This document shows, in pieces, positions 52,201 to 59,200 of a stretch of 64,000 nucleotides of DNA. Source of the stretch: Hymenolepis diminuta (Eukaryota > Platyhelminthes > Cestoda > Cyclophyllidea > Hymenolepididae); assembly GCA_900708905.1 (NCBI GenBank), contig CAADRB010000006.1:4112316-4176315 (forward strand), read 5' to 3'. Position 1 is the first letter of the stretch; every line of letters begins with the position of its first letter. Below the pieces are notes generated by a model. That model worked only from the letters and a program-made list of their open reading frames with translations, was not told where the DNA came from and made no database searches. Position numbers and translations under genes: made by a program.

Positions 52201-52660
52201 GAACACGGTTATCTTGAAAAATTGGAAAATTGTTGTAAATCAAACATTTTAGAAAATGAATTTAACATAAAAAAATAAATCCTTCCGAAAAAAATATAAC
52301 AGCACAATCCTAGGCATACCGAACAATTGCCGAAACTTTTTTTAGGATAACTAGGGCTTTGACAGGGACTGCTCTCACAACTGGGGTTGTGTGTAGTCAA
52401 ATTTGAAGTAGATAAATCAATGCGTAAAAACGGTGGTGTAGGCAAAACAGACAAGGTAGGAGGAGACAATGCTAAAGGACTCTTTAAAGAATAAAAATTT
52501 TAAATGGCTGACAATGAGGAATATGGTTGACAGGTAGAACTATATGTTCAAAATAAAATTTCGAAATAATAAATCAAATACTTTGCCCGATTAATTAATT
52601 AAACGATAGGCTTAAACCCACAGATTTTGTATCCTGAGTATTTTCCAAAGTTATATCCAT
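16034..52660 (-). CDS. CEP131: Centrosomal protein CEP131 (AZI1), complete, 16 exons
   Basis: CEP131 is a centriolar-satellite and transition-zone protein needed for ciliogenesis. Sixteen exons join in phase to 958 residues (human about 1083). An IQ motif lies at residues 111-125 (ACRIQRWWRRILQRR), matching the single IQ motif of the family. A short conserved block ELMQAIMADLEKL follows around 234-246. From about 405 to 915 the protein is continuous coiled coil. From memory it follows vertebrate CEP131 almost without gaps: HLTEQLIAEKKELTEQC, EKIRRERWEAAKTKTIK, HKEEIEELKRYYKEQL, RKERDRQLEAAIRRLEEE, RLKEKHQKDIDELEAGE and SERAQLREVL. The tail is Ser/Asn-rich and ends at TGA. The ATG at 52658-52660 has an in-frame TAA two codons upstream. 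Exon 1 has a weak donor (GTTTAA) and is the least certain part. Three introns appear to use GC donors. The gene is head-to-head with Dishevelled. Confidence 0.9.
17679..17740 (+). repeat. Dispersed repeat family B, copy 2
   Basis: Partner of 13545-13606: taagtccacttatttaaag, gtatcgaatatacgaattg, gaggtgcatagcc. Same orientation, 4.1 kb apart. Confidence 0.6.
18068..18304 (+). repeat. Dispersed repeat family A, copy 2
   Basis: Partner of 8938-9180, with the same block order over about 240 bp and moderate divergence. Ends with cgcttattgaccagt. Confidence 0.7.
20610..20914 (-). CDS. CEP131: CEP131 exon 15
   Basis: 305 bp after acceptor catttatttcag. Encodes ARCIELEGEMNCQTVRLNQL, NNQFKSERAQLREVL and an Ala-rich coiled coil. 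Donor AAA|GTAAGT. Confidence 0.93.
22913..23245 (-). CDS. Unrecognised 110-residue ORF inside CEP131 intron 14
   Basis: Starts at a true ATG (MDNSNNKCQYLNALP) and is open for 110 codons on the same strand as CEP131. The first 70 residues are hydrophilic with a coding-like mix (Asn, Lys, Asp, Glu); the last 40 are hydrophobic and less protein-like. No domain is recognised. It could be a chance ORF, a repeat fragment, or an exon of a nested or alternatively spliced transcript. I favour chance or repeat origin. Confidence 0.15.
   Translation of the reverse strand: MDNSNNKCQYLNALPVSTNETDEKSGNHISDLFNKLQKDSTYFQYQRACGLERKIHTDPQSRFYNFMRNFILQYLFITYNVREICSSDKHYFHPLIFFLDSLCVHLTHEH
23840..23940 (+). mobile_element. 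LTR-like sequence upstream of gag copy 2
   Basis: A TATA-like run (acatatatatatgc), an AATAAA within attcatgaataaag, and a pyrimidine-rich U5-like end (ggtctctttcttctctttc) occur in that order about 130 bp before the gag-like frame. This is the order expected of a retrotransposon 5' LTR. Exact ends are not resolved and no matching 3' LTR was found. Confidence 0.35.
24070..24850 (+). mobile_element. Decayed Ty3/gypsy-type retrotransposon gag, copy 2
   Basis: In order: a leader (KKQQEILKTLLERLFETKN), SLIQQISEFYYEP, QTFTTRLENVMMF, then after frame breaks FKCLVFLCGPRELCPTDVCS, FANEYMNLNI and a zinc-knuckle relic at 24809-24850. The relic reads CNLCGNRG, then a stop codon at the His position. This is the same architecture as copy 1 in the AMPK beta intron but with more of the N-terminus kept. 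Multiple stops show it is dead. Confidence 0.75.
24985..25105 (-). repeat. Repeat family A, inverted partial copy
   Basis: On the minus strand this reads gtagttcacgttccaaaatt, aaatttcacgac and gagcgaatcctc. That matches the middle of copies 1 and 2. It directly follows gag copy 2. Confidence 0.5.
26420..26530 (+). repeat. Dispersed repeat family C, copy 1
   Basis: Blocks gctcagatactgactgtcatc and gccacagtgattggtcag recur in order at 29255-29370. The agtgattgg core is a CCAAT-type box, so both may be fragments of an LTR U3 region. Confidence 0.45.
27677..27761 (-). CDS. CEP131: CEP131 exon 14 (GC donor)
   Basis: 85 bp after acceptor tcacatttcag, encoding RLKEKHQKDIDELEAGEREA then KEKYNQIR. 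The exon ends AGG|GCAAGT. Using this GC donor, exons 14 and 15 align to vertebrate CEP131 without a gap. The nearest GT (GCAA|GTCATT) gives the wrong phase. Confidence 0.88.
27762..32157. other. CEP131 intron 13 (4.4 kb)
   Basis: Contains repeat C copy 2 (29255-29370). Several medium ORFs on + (28.24, 29.6 and 29.8 kb) resemble nothing known. Confidence 0.75.
29255..29370 (+). repeat. Dispersed repeat family C, copy 2
   Basis: Reads gcttaagtatagactgccatc and ccatagtgattggccaat, similar in order and spacing to 26420-26530. Alignment by eye only. Confidence 0.45.
32158..32381 (-). CDS. CEP131: CEP131 exon 13
   Basis: 224 bp after acceptor acttttttctag. Encodes LQNQLECEKAGIAESVRSQL and EKLRKERDRQLEAAIRRLEE. 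The RKxRDxxLExxIxRLE signature is conserved with vertebrates. Donor TAA|GTGAGT. Confidence 0.93.
32382..33651. other. CEP131 intron 12 (1.27 kb)
   Basis: GT-AG intron with no feature beyond AT-rich sequence. Confidence 0.85.
33652..33877 (-). CDS. CEP131: CEP131 exon 12
   Basis: 226 bp after acceptor attgcttgcag. Encodes YESLMEEDRKTWENLRKKLI and a long Glu/Lys-rich heptad region. Donor GAA|GTAAGC. Confidence 0.92.
33878..36994. other. CEP131 intron 11 (3.1 kb)
   Basis: GT-AG intron holding the candidate solo LTR at 34037-34345. The rest is plain AT-rich sequence. Confidence 0.85.
34037..34345 (+). mobile_element. Candidate solo LTR
   Basis: About 309 bp, richer in GC than its surroundings, starting TGTACCGG and ending CGTAACA (TGT...ACA inverted ends). 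Inside, in order: three CCAAT-type boxes (gattggtcc, gaccaatcat, tgattggctc), a TATA box at 34224-34231, AATAAA at 34248-34253 and a pyrimidine-rich U5-like end. This is the compact promoter and poly(A) order of a retrotransposon LTR. No target-site duplication is obvious, so the ends may be off by several bases. It is antisense to CEP131. Confidence 0.5.
36995..37212 (-). CDS. CEP131: CEP131 exon 11
   Basis: 218 bp after acceptor tctttgttcag. Encodes VERDIQRMATNHKEEIEELK and ADARASEQYSQKIEELRAKF, colinear with vertebrate CEP131. Donor AAG|GTAAAT. Confidence 0.92.
40030..40100 (+). repeat. tRNA-derived SINE-like fragment
   Basis: Contains agtggctgagcggt (40037-40050), the D-arm/box A of Ser/Leu-type tRNAs, and catggatttaatgccca about 40 bases on as a decayed box B. 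No full cloverleaf can be folded by eye. Confidence 0.4.
41140..41210 (+). repeat. tRNA-derived SINE-like fragment
   Basis: gagatcacgggatcgatact with box-B-like gggatcgatactc at 41182-41194. It is closely similar to 59180-59245 over about 60 bases, so the two belong to one family. Confidence 0.45.
42232..42322 (-). CDS. CEP131: CEP131 exon 10
   Basis: 91 bp after acceptor caagtcacag, encoding VELKKVEAKAIAAEKIRRER then WEAAKTKTIK. This matches the vertebrate motif EKARREKWISEKTKKIKE. Donor AAG|GTAACA. Confidence 0.92.
42323..43626. other. CEP131 intron 9 (1.3 kb)
   Basis: GT-AG intron with no supported feature. Confidence 0.85.
43627..43910 (-). CDS. CEP131: CEP131 exon 9 (start of coiled coil)
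   Basis: 284 bp after acceptor tcaaatttag. Encodes QQLAEQRRRIEKQQ, then CEKRVREEYDAKLEK and HLTEQLIAEKKELTEQC, colinear with the first conserved coiled-coil block of CEP131. Donor CAA|GTAGGT. Confidence 0.9.
43985..44008. repeat. (AT)n microsatellite
   Basis: Twelve consecutive AT units just upstream of CEP131 exon 9. Confidence 0.9.
45010..45150 (+). repeat. tRNA-like repeat fragment
   Basis: ccacgagttagattccaatt resembles a decayed box B, followed by ggaatggctaaccgcactgg. Weakly similar to the fragments at 41.15 and 59.2 kb. Confidence 0.25.
50734..50923 (-). CDS. CEP131: CEP131 exon 8
   Basis: 190 bp after acceptor ttatgcacag, encoding LIPRQLRPLRDESLPKNEDS and on. Donor ATT|GTAAGT is strong. 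The alternative acceptor aatttcag (14 bases further in) would keep the frame. Confidence 0.7.
50995..51187 (-). CDS. CEP131: CEP131 exon 7 (candidate GC donor)
   Basis: 193 bp after acceptor ttctactattag, encoding LQKINQLLKEAQSAAILHSV and on. No GT donor gives both an open reading and the right phase. AAT|GCAAGT does, leaving a 71 nt intron like its neighbours (68-100 nt). The 3' limit is the uncertain part. Confidence 0.6.
51256..51418 (-). CDS. CEP131: CEP131 exon 6
   Basis: 163 bp between acceptor ttgtgcttatag and donor CAT|GTAAGA. Encodes RKTAELMQAIMADLEKLGAV, resembling the SIMSFLDEMEKS block of vertebrate CEP131. Confidence 0.8.
51519..51626 (-). CDS. CEP131: CEP131 exon 5
   Basis: 108 bp between acceptor tttattacag and donor GAA|GTAGGT, phase 0 both ends. 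Encodes a charged Lys/Ser-rich linker (SLSITLKEEKALTPKNKPKE). Confidence 0.75.
51696..51937 (-). CDS. CEP131: CEP131 exon 4 (IQ motif)
   Basis: 242 bp after acceptor caaaatttctag. Contains ACRIQRWWRRILQRR, a calmodulin-binding IQ motif, then a Ser/Lys/Arg-rich stretch. Donor CCA|GTACTA, phase 0. Confidence 0.8.
52060..52159 (-). CDS. CEP131: CEP131 exon 3 (GC donor)
   Basis: 100 bp after acceptor aaacgttcag, encoding SEYTPKIYLQRHLNNLKPLE and on. It ends CAG|GCAAGT, a textbook GC-type donor, in phase 1, which exactly fits exon 4. Confidence 0.6.
52320..52471 (-). CDS. CEP131: CEP131 exon 2
   Basis: 152 bp after acceptor agtcctttag. It encodes a Ser/Thr/Pro-rich segment (ALSPPTLSVLPTPPFLRIDL and on). 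Donor TCG|GTATGC, ending in phase 0. Low-complexity N-terminus is typical of the family. Confidence 0.6.
52618..52660 (-). CDS. CEP131: CEP131 exon 1 (start)
   Basis: 43 bp encoding MDITLENTQDTKSV plus one base. TAA-ATT-ATG gives an upstream in-frame stop. The donor TGG|GTTTAA is weak but its phase (1) fits exon 2. Confidence 0.5.
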
Positions 52661-53078
52661 AATTTAATAAAATTTCATGAGGCAATTCTGAAAAAAACGA
52701 TATAAGCTGGAAGAAATCGAAGGTCAACGTGTTAAAGTAGGCGGCGCTTTGAAAACAGATTGGGACTGCGGTAAATGATGTAATTAAACATAACTTTTGA
52801 AATTTAGCGCAAATTTACCTGTCTCATATAAAAAAACATAAAAATAAATTTACTACATCAGTGTATAATTTTTTGCTTTACACTAAGAAAATCATACGGC
52901 ATGTCAAATAACATAAATGAGCAAGTAATTATAAAATTCCAATTTTTCGATCATAATTGATGTATATTTAAGATAATACACTTTATAGTTAATTATTCTA
53001 AATTTTTTACTATTTGACTTTGCTAGAATAAACGCGCTCCTTTCATGTTCAAGGGCAGCCTCCTTTGTTATTCGCAGA
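52661..53078. promoter_or_regulatory. Divergent CEP131 / Dishevelled promoter interval
   Basis: Only 418 bp separate the CEP131 start codon (minus) from the Dishevelled start codon (plus), so both promoters and 5' untranslated regions must fit or overlap here. The interval is AT-rich. No convincing paired TATA boxes stand out; ctttatagttaatt near 52980 is a weak candidate. A bidirectional promoter is inferred from position, not shown. Confidence 0.5.
53062..53078 (+). promoter_or_regulatory. Splice-acceptor-like site next to the DVL start codon
   Basis: cctttgttattcgcag|A-ATG: a pyrimidine-rich tract and cgcag end one base before the ATG. It could be the acceptor of a 5'UTR intron or, if the animal uses it, of spliced-leader trans-splicing. 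Confidence 0.4.
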
Positions 53079-53257
53079 ATGGCTACTGCCCCTTCAAATG
53101 ATGGAACTCGAGTAATTTATTATGTTGATGAAGAAGATACGCCTTATTTGGTTAAACTCAATGCACCAGCAGAATCTGTCACGCTTGGGGATTTTAAACT
53201 AGCTCTTAATAAGCCCAACTGTAAATTCTTCTTTAAATCCATTGATGATGATTTCGG
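53079..53257 (+). CDS. DVL: DVL exon 1 (DIX, first part)
   Basis: 179 bp from ATG to donor CGG|GTAAGT. Encodes [20 protein letters not shown] through [11 protein letters not shown]. Confidence 0.96.
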
Positions 53258-56200
53258 GTAAGTTCTCTATTGTAGTAAAATTTTTTTGATTTAAATATTT
53301 ATCATACTTATTTGATTTTTTTGCATGTTATTTATTTTGGGTATGCTTTTATAATCTCTTTATATTAATCCCATGTTATCACTCGGTGTCGTTTATTCTT
53401 GTCATTTTCGTTTACTTTATTTATTTTGCTATTGCCTGTAATTGTATCCATTTATTAGAACGCAACATTATTAAAAGCGAATAATTTGGTGCTATGTCGT
53501 TTTTGTTTCATTATAATTATTTTATATTGAGATTCTCTTGGACTCATTATCAAGACAGCTTTGATAATTTTTCAAAACCGATTTATTTTATTATGTATCG
53601 GCTTGTTCTTTCCCACATAGTGTCGTAAAAGAAGAGATTACGGATGATTCTGCTAAACTGCCCTGCTTCAACGGACGTGTTATATCATGGGTAATGTTTC
53701 CTTTATTTCCTGTATTTGTTATATTGTTTGCGGCTCTTGGTTGTTTTTGTTCTTTGTCTAATTGTATCATTTACTATTTGGATAGATTTTCATACTTTGA
53801 TTTCTTTACTCATCTGATTGTTAACTGGGTCTTTCATGTTCTCGTTCTGAAGATGCCAGTAGTAAACTGGCAAAGTGTATTCATTGAATTCCATTAGAAA
53901 TGAGCGCTGTTTTTGAATTTCCAGTTTGTTAGACATTTGATTCGAATCTGATATCATACTTTAAATCGTTTTAGTTGGTCTCTAATGAAAATTGTACAGG
54001 GAGTTCCGACGGTGGTTCAGGACTAAATGCTGCGAAATTGGCTGCTTTGGCCGGGGCACAGATTGGTGATGGATCGTAAGTTTTTTATTTTTCGATAATT
54101 ATTTTCTACATACTTCTTAAATCTTGCCTAAGTTTCATCCTCTCTTTGTGATTTCAGTCAAATTCCCGAGAAGGGTCGCTTTAGTGCAAAGAAGATGAAC
54201 GGAAACGGCAAGAAGAGTGCAGATGACTGTGACACTTGTACAGAAGACACAGAGTCTGTTCAAAGTGGTGGACAAGGCTAGTTCTCTTCCCTATTTATTG
54301 ATTGGTCTTTACGATTAATCGGAGGCTCGGAATGAAGATAAAGAATAATGGACCTAATAGGCGGCTTCTATATACATCTATCTATTCTCGAAGATAAACG
54401 AAATGAAGAAAGAAATGCCCTAAACACACTGTGATAGGTTGATTAGTAATCAATCGATCGAAAATCGATAATCAAACGCTGGTGCATTTAAGGGCTTCAC
54501 TGGTCCCTCAATAAGTTTCTTTTTCTAGCGGTAGGCGTTAGGCGACTGAATAGTTATTGGAAATCGATACAACCATGAGCGCGATTCGGCTTAATGATAA
54601 TGCATTTAGACACGCGAACGATTATAGAAAAGCCATGAAATAACATCTCTGTAACTGTTTTCTTAATCTACAATTTATTAATTTTCTTTTTCCCCTCTAG
54701 ATCACATCGCACCCCTTCGCAGCTTTCATGACTACAAACACGGTACGTTCCTTTTCTGTTATTAAATTTTTCAACTTTAAAAACTTAGCTTGTTGAATTT
54801 GCTGATAAATCGTTGCCATTTCAAACGGTCAATTTATTCTGGTTTGATGTAGCTGTAAGGCCTGTGTAAGTGGGGGAAAGTTGTAGAAGCGTAATGATGC
54901 TTGTGTGACCTGGAGTGTACGTGTGTTTTTACATGCACACATCTGTTCTCGTCCTTTTTCGGTCGGGGAGGTCAAGAAGTGGTCACTGCTACCTCTTGCC
55001 CTTTAGTTGCCACTCTTGATTGTCGGAGAATGCTTTCCCTACACTCCGTATCGATTCTCTGTGTCATTATTTGTAAGCCTAGTGCTGTTGTAGGTACGTT
55101 TTTGTTTTTCAATAAATGAAATGGAATTATGTTCGCTGATAATATTTTAGAGATTGCTAGTCTTTAGAACTAGAGCTTTGAAGATATTTTAATGTGGTAG
55201 GTCCAAAGGTACTTCGAAAAGCCTGTCTGTGGATTTTAAATATATATTCAGTTTATAGTGGTTCTTGAGCTTTCTAAGGTAGAGCATTTTCCGATGCTCA
55301 ACTTGGACATTTTATAGGCTCCCTGGATAGAAGTTCGTATTCTTTTCTTCAAACGGTACGGTGAATCTTGTCGTTCCCTGATATATATATATGAGTAAAG
55401 AATCTGTGACTTTTGGTCAAGTTGTTAAGCTGCTCTGACATGTTGAATATTTGTGCGTATGTGATATTTTATTTGATGAAAGGCAGTTAGTAACACCAAA
55501 TTTTACATGTGATTGTTAATATAAAGCTTGGTGTTTTCACTTAGATTCCACATTACGGTTTATTCTTGCTGTAAATATGTAAATACATTTGTCAACATCT
55601 TACTACTGCTTTGTGTCGCCGTTTGGCAGGTTTCGTTCTCCTCTTCCTGTCATTCTTGTTCCACCAAATTTTGTTACTCCCCATCTGTCAAATGAAGTTG
55701 AATTTCTAAGCCTTATTTGAGTGGTGTGCCACCATCTCATTGCCTCAGGTTATCTATCAATTTTTTACATCGTTTACATCTGTCTATGATTAGAGTAAAA
55801 ATTGAGGTCCTTGAGCGAAAGGTCTTGTGTAGCTCATATTACTGATGAAAGTGGACTTTCTCTTTAAATGCTATTCTTGTTTCCCTTTCCTTAAATTACA
55901 AGTTACTAATAAGTTCTCTATAAAAAAACTCATTATTCCTAGTTATATCAATGGTAAGAATTGACTAAGTAGACATTTAGATTCCATCGTTTGCCATTAG
56001 TTTTTTCGATTTCCATAATTGGGATCATGAAATTGTCCACTTCTGTCGATACTTACTACTTGAATTTTTATACATGGAAGAAAATCAATTCAAAAGAGTG
56101 AGTGACAATACCTTTCTTTTTCGTCACCTACTTAAGTTCCAATTGATGCATGTTAATTTTTCACATTTACATTTGGTACAACTGTTCTCTTTTCTATTAG

Positions 56201-59200
56201 AACTTCTTTATATATCCTATTTGACAATGATATCACGAGATTTATATCGTTATCTCTGTAGCTAAATATGTGGGATTTAGCTTTTGTGTAGATGTTGGTC
56301 ACAATTAAATCAGCGTTAATTTCAATTCAGATTTAGACGGTTCATGTAGTCAGTTACTACATTAACAATTGCTCATAGAAATCTCATACGTAAATTTCAT
56401 AGATTGGCAGAAGCCGCTTCGCCGACCACCGCTTGATTGACTGAACGGTCAGCATTTTTGGCCATCCAGAGAGCCTACCATTAGCTCCAATTTGGAGACA
56501 GCAAATGTGCATATTGAAGCTAATCCCCACCCACTCACTTTCTCGACCACGCGCTGTTGTTCCTGCCTATCAACTCTCTACATGCAATACTATTGCTTTT
56601 CTTTTTGCGAGACACGATTGTTTAGTTGAGCCTGTTTAAGTTAGATTGAATACTGTAGTAGATTCTTTTGAATACCATTAGTTCTGCGGTTAGAGAGAAT
56701 AATCTTCATAGAAGTTCCTATTTGAGGTTCTCAAAGAATAGATATATTATCAAATTCATTGAACAAGGGGTATGTAATATTTACTGTGAATAGAATAAAG
56801 GTAATTTCAGTCTTGAAACCAGGAATTCTGTGTAACTCCAGTTGAGACTCATCCCTAAATGCCGTTGTAAAATCCCATTACTTGACGTTCTGTGATCGTT
56901 ATTTTGGAGCTTAGCTCGTATTCATTTGCAGTTTCTCAATCTTATCTAGTTGAAATTTGTTTATTACATACACTGAATACTAGTTTCCTTCCGAAAAGTT
57001 TTCTTCGTTTTCCACGGCATAGTAACTAGTTCACGGCCTAAGCGCAACTTCAGAGTTTATTAGCTCTATCGTATGCGCATGGCATAAGTTAATCTTATTC
57101 TCACCTTTTTCACTAAATTCTTTCAACCAAATTTGCCAAATATCTAATCCTAAACCAACATATGCAATAATTGACTTAATTCTCACTTCAGATATGAATA
57201 ATTTGACTCCAACTTTAATCACATTTCTTCCATCTCCATTAATTAATCTTTTATGAGCTTATTTCCTCAAATTATCATTGATAAAGTAAATTTAGAATCT
57301 TGTTATCGCAGTTGGGCGGGCTTTCCTAATACTAGGCTCTGAGAGGTTTAATTGTACTCATTATCTGATCATTAAAATTCACCAGCATAATAAAAAGTTG
57401 TTATTTGTAGTTGGTTGACGTGTGGTAGAGATTGTGGAGACTTAGATTGAATGAATTCATTTGTGGACAATGATCAAATCAATATAATGAACGTTTTATC
57501 ATTAAAATTGCAATATGTTTTGGTTTAGTTCATGATCATCCTGTTAACATCGTATTGATGCGTACATGCAGACTGATTGAGCACTTATTTCCTATCTTCA
57601 AAATCAAATTATTTATTAATAAAGTGTACAAAAAGATTGCACATTACACGTGATTTAGTTTGAAATTTGATTTCTACAGAAGTTTTTGCTTCCAATTTCT
57701 TAAACCACTAGGAACCTGTGGCTTTGAGTTTAGCAAGCCGATGCTTTGTATCGATCAGAGCATGTATTCTGTACTTATCTATTACAACCGTACAACCGGT
57801 TTCCAATTAAAAATTTGGAGAAATATAATGGGATTTACTTTTCATTCAACCTATGACCATCATTATTGTTTTATTGGGGTTTACAAGAAGACTACTATTG
57901 AGTAACTTCGTAAACCAGTGTTACCCTCTTAATCTCAGTATAAATACTTCAAGATACTTTATTTTCTGAACTCAGACTAGGCATAGATGCAATAAGATTT
58001 TTGTGCTAGTTCCCCTTTCTAAAAGTAGGTTTGATATGGTTGATCTAGGGTTCATATCTCTGACATTTAATGAATTAGTACATTTTCAAAAAAACTGCCC
58101 CGGTGGCAAAGTTGATCTAGGGCCAAGCAGTGCCGAATTCAAATCAAAATACGATGCAATTGAACCGCTTACAGCAGCTGGATTTTACAAAGTAAAAGCC
58201 TATTTAAAGAACAAGTCATTGATTTAATTAGCAATTTTTAAGTCAAATGAAGCATGAGACAGACAAAAGTAAAAAGGGTTTTAATTTTAACTCGATTTAT
58301 CCATAAATATTCGCCATCAGTTTAGTAAATAACTTGGTTAAAGAATCTGTAGCCTTGAGTTTTGTATGCTGGTTTCCAATTGTCTTTGCGTTAGTCTACT
58401 TCTGCAATGATCCGTCACCAACGACTGGTTCCTGGACCTCCGCTCATAATTTGGCAAATATTTGAATCTTTGAACGTCTGGAGATCCTTATAATGTTTTA
58501 TTTTTCAATTATCCAGTATATGAAATACATCGTTTTATGCATTTCCACCGTACATTCTTTGAAATTTTTTTGTGGGTGACATTTATCCCATATAATTAAT
58601 ATGCAGTATAATTTCCTAAATAAATAGTATATATTCTAGGTTCCTTCTGCTTGAATCGCCTGAATGTCATTGCTTAAGGATTAAATTATAACATTCCACA
58701 CCAAACTTTAAAGCCAATCTAGTTTCTTTGTATCGTTGATAACCTATTATAGTGAAGAAATTAGTTTTACACTTCATTAGTTTCTGACAAGATCAGAATT
58801 GTTAGCAGGTCTCCACCAAGTTAAGGTTTAATATCCCTAAAATGGTAACGTAAGTGAATTAGTGCCTGGGCGCAAATTTGATTTGATTTAAGGACAGCTA
58901 GAAATCATGTGATCTCGATCTGAAATAGGTTGACAGTCCATATATCGGCGTACCGGCTTGAAGTCTACTTCATTTTTAGCTATTTAGGTAAGGAAAGACT
59001 AATAGTACCGAAATTGTAGGTATTTTACCTTTTTCTAGACATGAACACGCATGGGGTAGAGATATTAATTAAGCAAAATCTGACAACATAAAATGTCTCA
59101 TGGGTATCATTTATCATGATATGATATCACTGTTTTCAAATGATCAGGTTATCTTACCTCTTATCTTCCTTAATTCGTAAGATAGTGTAGTGGACATTTA

